DNA from: Salinimicrobium sp049680855
GTDB lineage: Bacteria > Bacteroidota > Bacteroidia > Flavobacteriales > Flavobacteriaceae
DNA length: 64,000 nucleotides
Assembly: GCF_049680855.1 (NCBI RefSeq)
Contig: NZ_JBMPGS010000006.1
Coordinates: 67,013 to 131,012 of the forward strand
Reading direction: 5' to 3'
The notes below the pieces were generated by a model. That model saw nothing but the letters and a program-made list of their open reading frames with translations, was not told where the DNA came from and searched no databases. Each line of letters opens with the position of its first letter. Within the stretch, counting starts at the first letter, position 1. A program made the translations under genes and the position numbers. Shown here piece by piece: positions 18,311 through 25,872 of this stretch.

Positions 18311-19339
18311 CTACTTTATCAATACCCCTTTGTACCTGTTGAGGGTCTTAAGGGTAATTCCTGTTCCACGCACTACAGCACGTAAAGGATCTTCTGCAAT
18401 GTAAACCGGGAGGTCAGTCTTTTGGGAAAGCCTTTTGTCTAGTCCGCGAAGCATAGATCCACCACCGGCGAGATAAATACCGGTATTGTAAATATCTGCG
18501 GCTAGTTCCGGCGGAGTTTGAGAGAGGGTTTCCATTACCGCGTCCTCAATTCTTAGAATAGATTTATCAAGCGCTTTTGCTATTTCCCGGTAGGAGATAT
18601 TTACCTGTTTTGGTTTTCCCGTTAAAAGGTCTCTCCCCTGAACGCTCATTTCATCTGGCGGTACTTCAAGATCTTCGGTAGCTGCACCAATTTGAATTTT
18701 AATTTTTTCCGCAGTTCGCTCCCCTACATAAAGGTTGTGCTGGGTACGCATATAATATACTATATCATTGGTAAAAACATCTCCCGCTATTTTGATGGAT
18801 TTGTCACACACAATCCCACCAAGTGCAATTACTGCAATTTCGGTTGTTCCACCACCTATATCCACGATCATGTTTCCTTTGGGTTGCATGATATCGACTC
18901 CAATTCCTATTGCCGCGGCCATAGGTTCGTGGATAAGATAAACTTCTTTACCGTTAACGCGTTCTGCACTTTCTTTTACCGCACGCATCTCCACTTCTGT
19001 AATGCCCGAAGGAATGCAAATCACCATGCGAAGGGCAGGAGTGAACATTTTCTTTTTCAATGCCGGGATTTCCTTGATGAACATGGTGAGCATTTTCTCA
19101 CTGGCATCAAAATCTGCTATAACTCCATCTTTTAACGGGCGTATTGTTTTGATGTTCTCGTGCGTTTTTCCCTGCATCATTGCTGCTTCCTTTCCAACGG
19201 CAATGATTTTGCCTGTGGTGCGATGCCTGGCTACAATAGAAGGACTGTCAACCACGACTTTGTCATTGTGGATGATAAGGGTGTTTGCAGTACCCAAATC
19301 TATAGCTATTTCTTCAGTGAGAAAGTCAAAAAATCCCAT
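18311..19339 (-). CDS. mreB: Rod-shape actin homologue MreB
   Basis: 342 aa, the usual length. ATP-dependent cytoskeletal filament that guides wall elongation. Actin-fold motifs are visible: phosphate 1 IDLGTANTLI, phosphate 2 DIGGGTTEIAV, and the adenosine loop GIYLAGGGSMLRG. It lies 39 bases after purH; a TACATTTA sequence in that gap could be a weak separate promoter. Confidence 0.97.
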   Translation of the reverse strand: MGFFDFLTEEIAIDLGTANTLIIHNDKVVVDSPSIVARHRTTGKIIAVGKEAAMMQGKTHENIKTIRPLKDGVIADFDASEKMLTMFIKEIPALKKKMFTPALRMVICIPSGITEVEMRAVKESAERVNGKEVYLIHEPMAAAIGIGVDIMQPKGNMIVDIGGGTTEIAVIALGGIVCDKSIKIAGDVFTNDIVYYMRTQHNLYVGERTAEKIKIQIGAATEDLEVPPDEMSVQGRDLLTGKPKQVNISYREIAKALDKSILRIEDAVMETLSQTPPELAADIYNTGIYLAGGGSMLRGLDKRLSQKTDLPVYIAEDPLRAVVRGTGITLKTLNRYKGVLIK

Positions 19340-19378
19340 AGTAAGTTAATTGGTGTGAAGTTGGTAAATGTAGTAAAA

Positions 19379-20911
19379 TTAATGTTTAAAATGTCTTGTT
19401 CCAGTCATCACCATTGCAATATTGTTAGCATTGCAATAGTCAATGCTTAACTGGTCTTTTATCGAGCCCCCCGGCTGAATAACAGCAGTAATTCCTGCAT
19501 TTCCGGCAATTTCCACACAATCGGGGAAAGGGAAAAATGCATCGCTGGCCATTACCGCTCCCTTAAGATCAAAATTAAAAGCTTTTGCTTTCACTATACT
19601 TTGATTTAAAGCGTCTACTCGCGAGGTTTGTCCTGTTCCGCTGGCACAAAGCTGCTTGTCTTTTACGAGAACGATCGTGTTTGATTTGGTATGCTTGCAA
19701 ATTTTGGAAGCAAACAACAGGTCCAATAACTCTTGTGAGCTTGGTTTATTGTCAGTTGCCTGCGTTAAATCTTGTTCAGTATCTGTTTTTAAATCTTTAT
19801 CCTGAATCAGTACCCCGTTGAGGCAGGTTCTTACCTGTTTCTTAGGAAGTTCGGTATCCTTCTGGATTAAAATAATCCTGTTTTTTTTCCCTTTTAGAAT
19901 TTCCAATGCATCTTCAGCATAGGAAGGAGCAATCACCACCTCGCAAAAAAGTTCGTGAATCTGTTCTGCAGTAGCTTTATCTATTTCGGTGTTGCTTATA
20001 AGGATCCCTCCAAAAGCCGAAACAGGATCTCCCGCCAAAGCATCTGCATAGGCCTGGGCAAGCGTCTCTCTTTGTGCAAGTCCGCAGGCGTTATTGTGCT
20101 TCAAAATGGCAAAAGTGGGTGCTTCTCCCTTGAATTCATTCATTAAATTCACAGCCGCATCTACATCCAGGAGGTTGTTGTAAGATAATTCCTTGCCGTG
20201 GATTTTATCAAACATTCCCTCAAAATCACCGAAGAAATGCCCTTTTTGATGGGGATTCTCACCATATCGCAATTCCTTACCTTGCGTGATGCTTTGTTTA
20301 TATGCCAGCTCTTCTTCATTTTGATTGAAGTAGTTGAAAATGGCAGTGTCGTAATGGGAGGAGACACTAAATGCCTTTGCTGCAAACCTTTTTCTTTCAG
20401 AAAGAGTGGTTTCGCCTTTTCCTTCGGAAATTACTTCTAGAAATTCTGAATAATCTTCTACCGAAGAAACACAAATTACATCCTGAAAATTCTTGGCGGC
20501 AGCTCTTATTAAAGAAATACCTCCAATATCTATTTTTTCAATAATATCTTCTTCTGAAGCACCTGATGCTACTGTTTTTTCAAACGGGTATAAATCAACG
20601 ATGACAATGTCAATCTGTGGAATTTCATATTCATTCAGTTCGGCAGCGTCTCCTTCATTATTTTGTCTGTTCAGGATTCCTCCAAACACTTTTGGGTGAA
20701 GGGTTTTTACTCTTCCGCCAAGGATGGAGGGGTAGGATGTAACATCTTCAACTGGAATTACATCAATTCCCAGTTCTTTGATGAATTTTTCAGTTCCGCC
20801 GGTAGAATAAATGGTGATTCCCAGCTCATCCAGTTTCTTAACGATGGGGGCCAAACCTTCCTTGTTAAAAACAGAAATTAAGGCAGATTTAGCTGATTTT
20901 GAGGTGCTCAT
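19379..20911 (-). CDS. purH: Bifunctional AICAR formyltransferase / IMP cyclohydrolase
   Basis: 510 aa. Carries out the last two steps of purine synthesis. The N-terminal cyclohydrolase domain starts with SALISVFNKEGL and contains STGGTEKFIKELG and GGRVKTLHPKVFGGIL. The C-terminal transformylase shows the KHNNACGLA segment with the catalytic Lys-His and the FPFPDCVEIA and QPGGSIKDQ motifs. It is first in the run purH-mreB-mreC-mreD-mrdA-rodA; a good promoter lies at 20934-20941. Confidence 0.97.
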   Translation of the reverse strand: MSTSKSAKSALISVFNKEGLAPIVKKLDELGITIYSTGGTEKFIKELGIDVIPVEDVTSYPSILGGRVKTLHPKVFGGILNRQNNEGDAAELNEYEIPQIDIVIVDLYPFEKTVASGASEEDIIEKIDIGGISLIRAAAKNFQDVICVSSVEDYSEFLEVISEGKGETTLSERKRFAAKAFSVSSHYDTAIFNYFNQNEEELAYKQSITQGKELRYGENPHQKGHFFGDFEGMFDKIHGKELSYNNLLDVDAAVNLMNEFKGEAPTFAILKHNNACGLAQRETLAQAYADALAGDPVSAFGGILISNTEIDKATAEQIHELFCEVVIAPSYAEDALEILKGKKNRIILIQKDTELPKKQVRTCLNGVLIQDKDLKTDTEQDLTQATDNKPSSQELLDLLFASKICKHTKSNTIVLVKDKQLCASGTGQTSRVDALNQSIVKAKAFNFDLKGAVMASDAFFPFPDCVEIAGNAGITAVIQPGGSIKDQLSIDYCNANNIAMVMTGTRHFKH

Positions 20912-20933
20912 TGTGTTGGTTTTGTTAAGGTTG

Positions 20934-20941
20934 CAAAAGTA
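20934..20941 (-). promoter_or_regulatory. Promoter -7 element for purH
   Basis: Minus strand TACTTTTG followed by CA, an exact TAnnTTTG, 22 bases before the purH ATG. Confidence 0.6.
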
Positions 20942-20988
20942 ATTATTTCAGCCATAAATAATAAAGGCTATTGCTTTTATTTGTAATT

Positions 20989-20996
20989 TAATTTTG
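20989..20996 (+). promoter_or_regulatory. Promoter -7 element for the FtsX-type permease gene
   Basis: TAATTTTG matches TAnnTTTG, with TTG at 20971-20973. The spacing of 15 is shorter than usual, so the -33 assignment is uncertain. Confidence 0.45.
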
Positions 20997-21059
20997 TAAC
21001 GAATAGAGTGAGAATACGTCTTACAGATAAATGATTGAGAAATATAGCATTGCTTCATT

Positions 21060-22313
21060 ATGTTGATATATTTAAGGGTCCTAAAAGAGAGCTTTTATTT
21101 TGCGATAAATGCTCTTAAAAACAATAAATTAAGAACCATTTTGTCACTTCTTGGGGTGACTATTGGTATCTTTTCTATTATCGCTGTTCTTGCAGCGGTA
21201 GATTCTCTGGAAAAGGAAATTAAAGGCAGTTTAAGTGCTTTAGACAATAGCACGATGATCATTATGCGTTTTTCTTTTGGTCCCTCAGAAATTCCGCAGT
21301 GGAAAAGAGAACAGTTTCCCGATGTTTCCTATGAAGAATATGAATATTTAAGCAGGAATATGCCAGATATGGAAGCGGCATCTTTTTCTCTCAATGTTCC
21401 TTCAGAATCTATTACCTATGAGGGGCGTACTGCAAGTAATGTTGGAATTGCAGCGGTGAGCCATGAATACTACAACATCGAAGCCTTGCAACTGGAAGAA
21501 GGCAGGTTTTATAACGAAGCTGAAGCGGTAAGCGGTGCGCCGGTGATCGTTCTGGGTTATGACGTTGCCGATAATCTTTTTGAAGGAAGGGATCCTTTGG
21601 GAAAGAAAGTAAGATTGTACGGGCGCAAATTTAATGTCATTGGTGTGCTTGAAAAACAGGGCGGCAGCATGTTTGGAGGTAGTCATGATACAAATATTTT
21701 CCTGCCGGTAAATGTGGTACGACGCATTTACGGCAGTAATAATCGTTCTTCCTTTCCTCAAATTATTGTAAAACCTGAGGAAGATGTAGACAACGCAGAA
21801 TTTATGGCGATGTTAACACAGCAACTTCGGAATTTTAGAGGATTGAAGCCCGGTGATATAAATAATTTCTTCGTCAACCAGCTCCAGGGATTTGCAGACT
21901 TTATTGATAATATCACTGGACAGCTGAATTTTATTGGCTTGATCATTAGTGGTTTTTCCCTGTTGGTTGGAGGCTTCGGGATTGCAAATATTATGTTTGT
22001 AAGTGTAAAAGAGCGAACAAACCTCATCGGGATCCAGAAATCATTAGGAGCCAAAAACAAATTCATCCTGTTCCAATTCCTGTTTGAAGCCATTATCCTG
22101 GCGATCATCGGCGGACTCATTGGATTGTTTATGGTGTGGATAATTGCGACGGTGGTTTCCCAGTTTACGGGAGATTTCCAGTTTGTATTGTCGCCCTGGA
22201 ATATGTTCATTGGGACAGCGGTTTCGGCAGTGATAGGTTTAATCTCTGGGATTATTCCTGCCATTTCCGCCTCAAAATTAGATCCTGTAGAAGCCATTAG
22301 AACGGGAATGTAA
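21060..22313 (+). CDS. ABC transporter permease, MacB/FtsX type
   Basis: 417 aa. One helix near the N-terminus (NNKLRTILSLLGVTIGIFSIIAVLA), a MacB-like periplasmic domain (about 50-270), then three C-terminal helices with the FtsX signature VGGFGIANIMFVSVKERTN and a final SKLDPVEAIR. Such mechanotransmission permeases work with a separate ATPase in lipoprotein, peptide or antibiotic export. No ATPase gene is adjacent, so the partner must be encoded elsewhere. It is followed by a serine hydrolase gene 78 bases downstream. Confidence 0.9.
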   Translation: MLIYLRVLKESFYFAINALKNNKLRTILSLLGVTIGIFSIIAVLAAVDSLEKEIKGSLSALDNSTMIIMRFSFGPSEIPQWKREQFPDVSYEEYEYLSRNMPDMEAASFSLNVPSESITYEGRTASNVGIAAVSHEYYNIEALQLEEGRFYNEAEAVSGAPVIVLGYDVADNLFEGRDPLGKKVRLYGRKFNVIGVLEKQGGSMFGGSHDTNIFLPVNVVRRIYGSNNRSSFPQIIVKPEEDVDNAEFMAMLTQQLRNFRGLKPGDINNFFVNQLQGFADFIDNITGQLNFIGLIISGFSLLVGGFGIANIMFVSVKERTNLIGIQKSLGAKNKFILFQFLFEAIILAIIGGLIGLFMVWIIATVVSQFTGDFQFVLSPWNMFIGTAVSAVIGLISGIIPAISASKLDPVEAIRTGM

Positions 22314-22391
22314 ATCTTCCGAAGAAATTTTTTTTGGAGAAACAAGCATTTTAGAAATTTAAGTTATTCATCAAGAAATAAGGATCACGTT

Positions 22392-23708
22392 ATGGAAAAG
22401 ATCATTTTTTGCGGCTTTCTTTTCGTCGCCTTCAGCTTAACAGCTCAGGAATTTGATAAAGCAAAGCTCGACAGCCTTTTTTCTGCCATTGGGGAGAATC
22501 AAAAAGGAATGGGAAGTGTTTCCATTTTTAGTAAAGGAGAAGAAGTTTATCAGAATTCCATTGGTTTTAGTGATCTCGAGAATAATCTAAGGAATGAGAG
22601 CAGCACGAAATTCAGGATAGGTTCTATTTCTAAAACCTTTACAGCTACCATCATTATGCAACTCGTGGAGGAAGAAAAACTACGGCTTAACACGAAACTT
22701 TCAGAATTCTACCCAAATGTTCCAAATGCAGCAGAAATCACTATCGAGGATCTTTTGAGGCATCAAAGCGGTTTGTATAATTTCACCAGTTCGCCTGAAT
22801 ATCTGGAGTATTTGGAGGAACCCAAAACAAAGGAACAGCTGCTGGAGATCTTTACGGAAAATGGAACCGCCTTTAGTCCGCGGGAGAAAAATGAATATTC
22901 AAACACCAATTATGTGCTGCTGAGTTTTATTGCGGAAGATGTCGAAAATGACATTTTTGACAACATTTTACAGAACCGCATCGTACAACCGCTGGGATTA
23001 AAAAATACCTATTATGGCGGAAAAATAAATTCTGAAAACCAAGAGGCGTTTTCCTATACCAAAAAAGGAGAATGGATCCCGGCAACTGAGACAGATCTTA
23101 GCATTCCGAAGGGTGCAGGAGGAATTGTCTCAACTCCGTATGATCTAAACATCTTCTTTACCGCCCTTTTCAACGGGAAAGTAATAGAGCCTGAAACGCT
23201 CGAGCAAATGAAGACGCTCAACAACGGCTACGGGATGGGCTTGTTCTCCTATCCTTACGATGAAAAAACTCTTTATGGCCATACCGGCGGCATCGATGGC
23301 TTTTCCTCCATGGCCGTTTATGAGCGAGATAGCGATCTTGCCGTGACTTATATCTCAAATGCGGGAGAATTCCCTACTAACGATATCGTTCTGGGCGTAT
23401 TGAGCATTTACTACGGAAAAGAATATGCTGTTCCCGCTTTTGAACCTAAAATGGAAATTCCTGAGGAAGAATTGCAAAAATACACAGGAACCTATAGCGC
23501 TGAAGGTTTTCCGCTTAAGTTGGAGGTTTTTGTGGAAGATGGAGTGTTAATGGGCCGGGGAACCGGGCAACAATCTTTTCCTATGGAGGCGTATGAACAG
23601 GATAAATTCCAGTTTATTCCCGCCGGACTTAAATTGCATTTTTCCCCTGAAGAAGAGCAGTTAACAATACTCCAGGGAGGCGGGACCCATGTGCTTAAGA
23701 AAGAATAA
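22392..23708 (+). CDS. Serine hydrolase, beta-lactamase/D-Ala carboxypeptidase family (S12)
   Basis: 438 aa, exported (signal peptide ending LTAQ). The class C beta-lactamase fold shows SISK (nucleophile Ser), YSNTNY (YxN element) and GHTGGIDG in place of KTG. A C-terminal beta domain follows (about 350-438). These enzymes hydrolyse D-amino-acid peptides, esters or wall fragments; the substrate here is unknown. A hairpin terminator follows. Confidence 0.88.
   Translation: MEKIIFCGFLFVAFSLTAQEFDKAKLDSLFSAIGENQKGMGSVSIFSKGEEVYQNSIGFSDLENNLRNESSTKFRIGSISKTFTATIIMQLVEEEKLRLNTKLSEFYPNVPNAAEITIEDLLRHQSGLYNFTSSPEYLEYLEEPKTKEQLLEIFTENGTAFSPREKNEYSNTNYVLLSFIAEDVENDIFDNILQNRIVQPLGLKNTYYGGKINSENQEAFSYTKKGEWIPATETDLSIPKGAGGIVSTPYDLNIFFTALFNGKVIEPETLEQMKTLNNGYGMGLFSYPYDEKTLYGHTGGIDGFSSMAVYERDSDLAVTYISNAGEFPTNDIVLGVLSIYYGKEYAVPAFEPKMEIPEEELQKYTGTYSAEGFPLKLEVFVEDGVLMGRGTGQQSFPMEAYEQDKFQFIPAGLKLHFSPEEEQLTILQGGGTHVLKKE
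22946..22956. repeat. AAATGNCATTT dyad, copy 4
   Basis: AAATGACATTT in the serine hydrolase gene, read as Asn-Asp-Ile-Phe. Confidence 0.6.
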
Positions 23709-23726
23709 GATGGCGAATTAAAAATT

Positions 23727-23773
23727 AAAAATAAATCCTTTGAAAAATGACATTTTCCAGAGGATTTATTTTG
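23727..23773. terminator. Long bidirectional terminator hairpin with dyad tip
   Basis: Between convergent genes. AAATAAATCC (23729-23738) pairs perfectly with GGATTTATTT (23762-23771); TTTG pairs with CAGA inside it; the tip is AAAAATG-A-CATTTTC. The stem is about 20 pairs with one mismatch, with A and T runs on the flanks. Confidence 0.8.
23745..23755. repeat. AAATGNCATTT dyad, copy 5
   Basis: AAATGACATTT forming the apex of the terminator between the serine hydrolase and GAF genes. Confidence 0.6.
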
Positions 23774-23801
23774 GTTTGTTCAGCTTTCCAAATGGTATTT
23801 T

Positions 23802-24257
23802 CTAAAGAATTTCAGCTACTTTTTGGTTTACAAATTCCAGGAACAGCTCATCTTCCAAAGTAAAGGGATCTGGTGTGTGGGAATCAATATCAATTTGACC
23901 AATATTTTCGCCGTATTTAAAGAGCGGTACTACTATTTCGGCTTTAACATCAATGCTGCACGCAATATAATTGTCCTGCGCTTTTACATCTGGCACCACG
24001 AAATTTTTGTTTGATACCGCTACCTGTCCGCAAATACCTCTTCCGAAGGGAATAATGGTATGATCTGTAGGTTCTCCTGCAAAAGAGCGAAGTTTCAGCT
24101 CATTTTTGTCACCATTCTTAAAATAAAATCCAACCCAGTTATAATAGGGAATTTCAGTTCTTAGATTTTCGCAAACCTGCGTTAGACGATCGTCTACAGA
24201 AGCATTTTCCTGCTTAAGGATTTCTTCCACAAGCGGTTTTAAATTCTCAAATGACAT
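23802..24257 (-). CDS. GAF-domain free methionine-(R)-sulfoxide reductase-like protein
   Basis: 151 aa, a single GAF domain. The segments YYNWVGFYF, GRGICGQVAVSN and DNYIACSIDVKAEIVVPL match the free-Met-R-sulfoxide reductases (YebR/fRMsr), and two Cys at conserved places (GICG and IAC) are kept. It would reduce oxidised free methionine in the cytoplasm. The gene has its own promoter and is divergent from the exosortase pair. Confidence 0.88.
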   Translation of the reverse strand: MSFENLKPLVEEILKQENASVDDRLTQVCENLRTEIPYYNWVGFYFKNGDKNELKLRSFAGEPTDHTIIPFGRGICGQVAVSNKNFVVPDVKAQDNYIACSIDVKAEIVVPLFKYGENIGQIDIDSHTPDPFTLEDELFLEFVNQKVAEIL

Positions 24258-24274
24258 ATTTTCTAATTTTAGTA

Positions 24275-24282
24275 CAAAAGTA
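24275..24282 (-). promoter_or_regulatory. Promoter -7 element for the GAF gene
   Basis: Minus strand TACTTTTG, 17 bases before the ATG. Confidence 0.55.
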
Positions 24283-24319
24283 TTTAAAAATATCGCGATG
24301 GTTGGCTTCTTATTTTCAA

Positions 24320-24327
24320 TACTTTTG
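24320..24327 (+). promoter_or_regulatory. Promoter -7 element for xrtF
   Basis: TACTTTTG, 20 bases before the TTG start codon. This supports a start at 24348 rather than further upstream. Confidence 0.5.
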
Positions 24328-24347
24328 CTTCAAATCATTATTTTCGT

Positions 24348-24893
24348 TTGCTTCAGCTCCTCAGGAAATATCGTACAGTACTCAAGTTCATCTTAATTTT
24401 TTTAGGAACCTATGTGATTTTGTCTTCAGTTTATAGCTGGTATCTTAGTTCATTCAGTTCCGAAATTTATTACCCGGATTATGTCACACACCTGGTGGCA
24501 CGTCAAAGCCAGGCATTGATTTCCAGTATGGGGTATGATGTGGTTATCAATCCAGCAATGGGTTTCCCTTCAATGGATCTTAGAATTAACGGCCGCTTCG
24601 TTGCCAGGATCATAGAAGGGTGCAATTCCATTAGTATCATTATCCTCTTCATTTCTTTTATGCTGGCCTTCTTCGGAAAAGTAAAAAGCACGCTAATTTA
24701 CCTTTTTTCAGGAGCTGTACTCATTTATGCGATTAACCTGGTTCGTATTGCCGTTCTTTCTGTAGGGATTTACGAAATTCCGCGATATGGGCATTTTTTT
24801 CACGAGGTGATCTTCCCCTTGATCATTTACGGTACCGTTTTCATTCTTTGGTTGCTTTGGATAAGGATCTATTCTAAACAAATGAGGCAATGA
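24348..24893 (+). CDS. xrtF: Exosortase F (XrtF)
   Basis: 181 aa with about five membrane helices. The exosortase catalytic set is visible: Cys in IIEGCNSISI, Arg in INLVRIAVLS and His in FFHEVIFPL. Exosortases cut and sort secreted proteins with a C-terminal PEP-CTERM-like tail. The short form and the partner gene behind it are characteristic of the flavobacterial XrtF system. The start is TTG; no in-frame ATG precedes the first helix. The next gene overlaps as ATGA. No target protein with a sorting tail was noticed in the window. Confidence 0.9.
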   Translation: MLQLLRKYRTVLKFILIFLGTYVILSSVYSWYLSSFSSEIYYPDYVTHLVARQSQALISSMGYDVVINPAMGFPSMDLRINGRFVARIIEGCNSISIIILFISFMLAFFGKVKSTLIYLFSGAVLIYAINLVRIAVLSVGIYEIPRYGHFFHEVIFPLIIYGTVFILWLLWIRIYSKQMRQ

Positions 24894-25327
24894 GAGTAGT
24901 GGCAAAATTTGGGATTGTAGCAGTGCTGGTACTTTTGCTGGTGCTGGTAAGATTGTTTGAAGAAGTACTATTTTATGATCCTTTCATGTATTTCTTTCAG
25001 GGCTGTATAAGCGAAAACCCGGAGCTTTTTCGGGGACACTGGTATGCAAATGTGGCGCTGAGGTTTGTTGCTAATACGCTTATTTCTTTGGCGGTGATTT
25101 ATGTTGTCTTTGAAAAGAAATCATCTGTAAAATTTGCGGCTTTACTATACACGCTCCTTTTTATCGTGCTTTTCCCGTTGTTTATTTTCCTTATGGAACG
25201 GGTAGAAGAAAATGATTATCTGGCGGTTTTTTATGTACGAAGATTTCTGGTGCAGCCCATTTTACTGCTTTTGTTGCTTCCGGCATTTTATTATCAGCGC
25301 TTAAAAGACCGTCGCGGAAGTAAATAA
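24890..25327 (+). CDS. Exosortase F system-associated membrane protein
   Basis: 145 aa with four hydrophobic segments and the stretch FYDPFMYFFQG near the N-terminus. It overlaps xrtF by 4 bases. Position, size and pattern fit the small partner protein that accompanies XrtF in flavobacteria. Its molecular role is unknown. Confidence 0.85.
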   Translation: MRVVAKFGIVAVLVLLLVLVRLFEEVLFYDPFMYFFQGCISENPELFRGHWYANVALRFVANTLISLAVIYVVFEKKSSVKFAALLYTLLFIVLFPLFIFLMERVEENDYLAVFYVRRFLVQPILLLLLLPAFYYQRLKDRRGSK

Positions 25328-25349
25328 ATCTCATATTAGATTTTTTCTG

Positions 25350-25357
25350 TATTTTTG
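25350..25357 (+). promoter_or_regulatory. Promoter -7 element for the copper island
   Basis: TATTTTTG followed by CAC, only 6 bases before the chosen ATG at 25364. The transcript would be nearly leaderless unless translation starts downstream. Confidence 0.5.
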
Positions 25358-25363
25358 CACTTG

Positions 25364-25771
25364 ATGAAAAAAGTTTTTCAGAAATCAGGGTCTCTTGTAA
25401 TGGCATTTTTGGTGCTGTTCTCTACCATGTCCTTTACTGTGGAAAAACATTTCTGCGGTAGTTTCCTGGTAGATACCGCTATTTTTTCTGAAGCTGAAAC
25501 CTGCGGAATGGAAATGCATACTTCTACTGAAGATGGCATCACCGAGGATAACTGCTGTAACGAGCAAAAAATTTCTGTAGAAGGGCAGAACGAGCTTAAA
25601 CGAAGCTTTGATCAGCTGGATGTAGACCAGCAACTGTTCATTACAAGTTTTGCTTATAGCTTTGTCGATCTTTTCCAGGGGTTACCCGAACAGGTTATTC
25701 CTTTTAAACATTATACTCCGCCTTTGCTGGTGAGCGATATACAATTGCTTGACCAGACTTTCCTTATTTGA
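25364..25771 (+). CDS. HYC_CC_PP-type secreted protein of the metal island
   Basis: 135 aa. A signal-like segment (GSLVMAFLVLFSTMSFTVE) is followed by the three short marks of this flavobacterial family: His-x-Cys (KHFCGS), a Cys pair (DNCCNE) and a Pro pair (YTPPLL). Cys, His and Met residues suggest metal binding. Family members are found just upstream of CusA-type pumps, as here. The function is unknown; it may be a periplasmic metal chaperone or sensor (inference). A short hairpin separates it from cusA. Confidence 0.8.
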   Translation: MKKVFQKSGSLVMAFLVLFSTMSFTVEKHFCGSFLVDTAIFSEAETCGMEMHTSTEDGITEDNCCNEQKISVEGQNELKRSFDQLDVDQQLFITSFAYSFVDLFQGLPEQVIPFKHYTPPLLVSDIQLLDQTFLI

Positions 25772-25826
25772 TATTTAAGTTTTAGAAACTAAAGCCGAAA
25801 TGCCCTTTTTGGAGCATTATGTGGCT

Positions 25827-25848
25827 ATTGGCTTAGGCCAATCTTTTT
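25827..25848 (+). terminator. Short hairpin with T tract between HYC_CC_PP and cusA genes
   Basis: ATTGGC and GCCAAT around a 4-base loop, followed by CTTTTTT. It could partly terminate and so lower expression of the pump genes relative to the first gene. Confidence 0.5.
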
Positions 25849-25872
25849 TCTATTCACTTAATACTTATTGAA

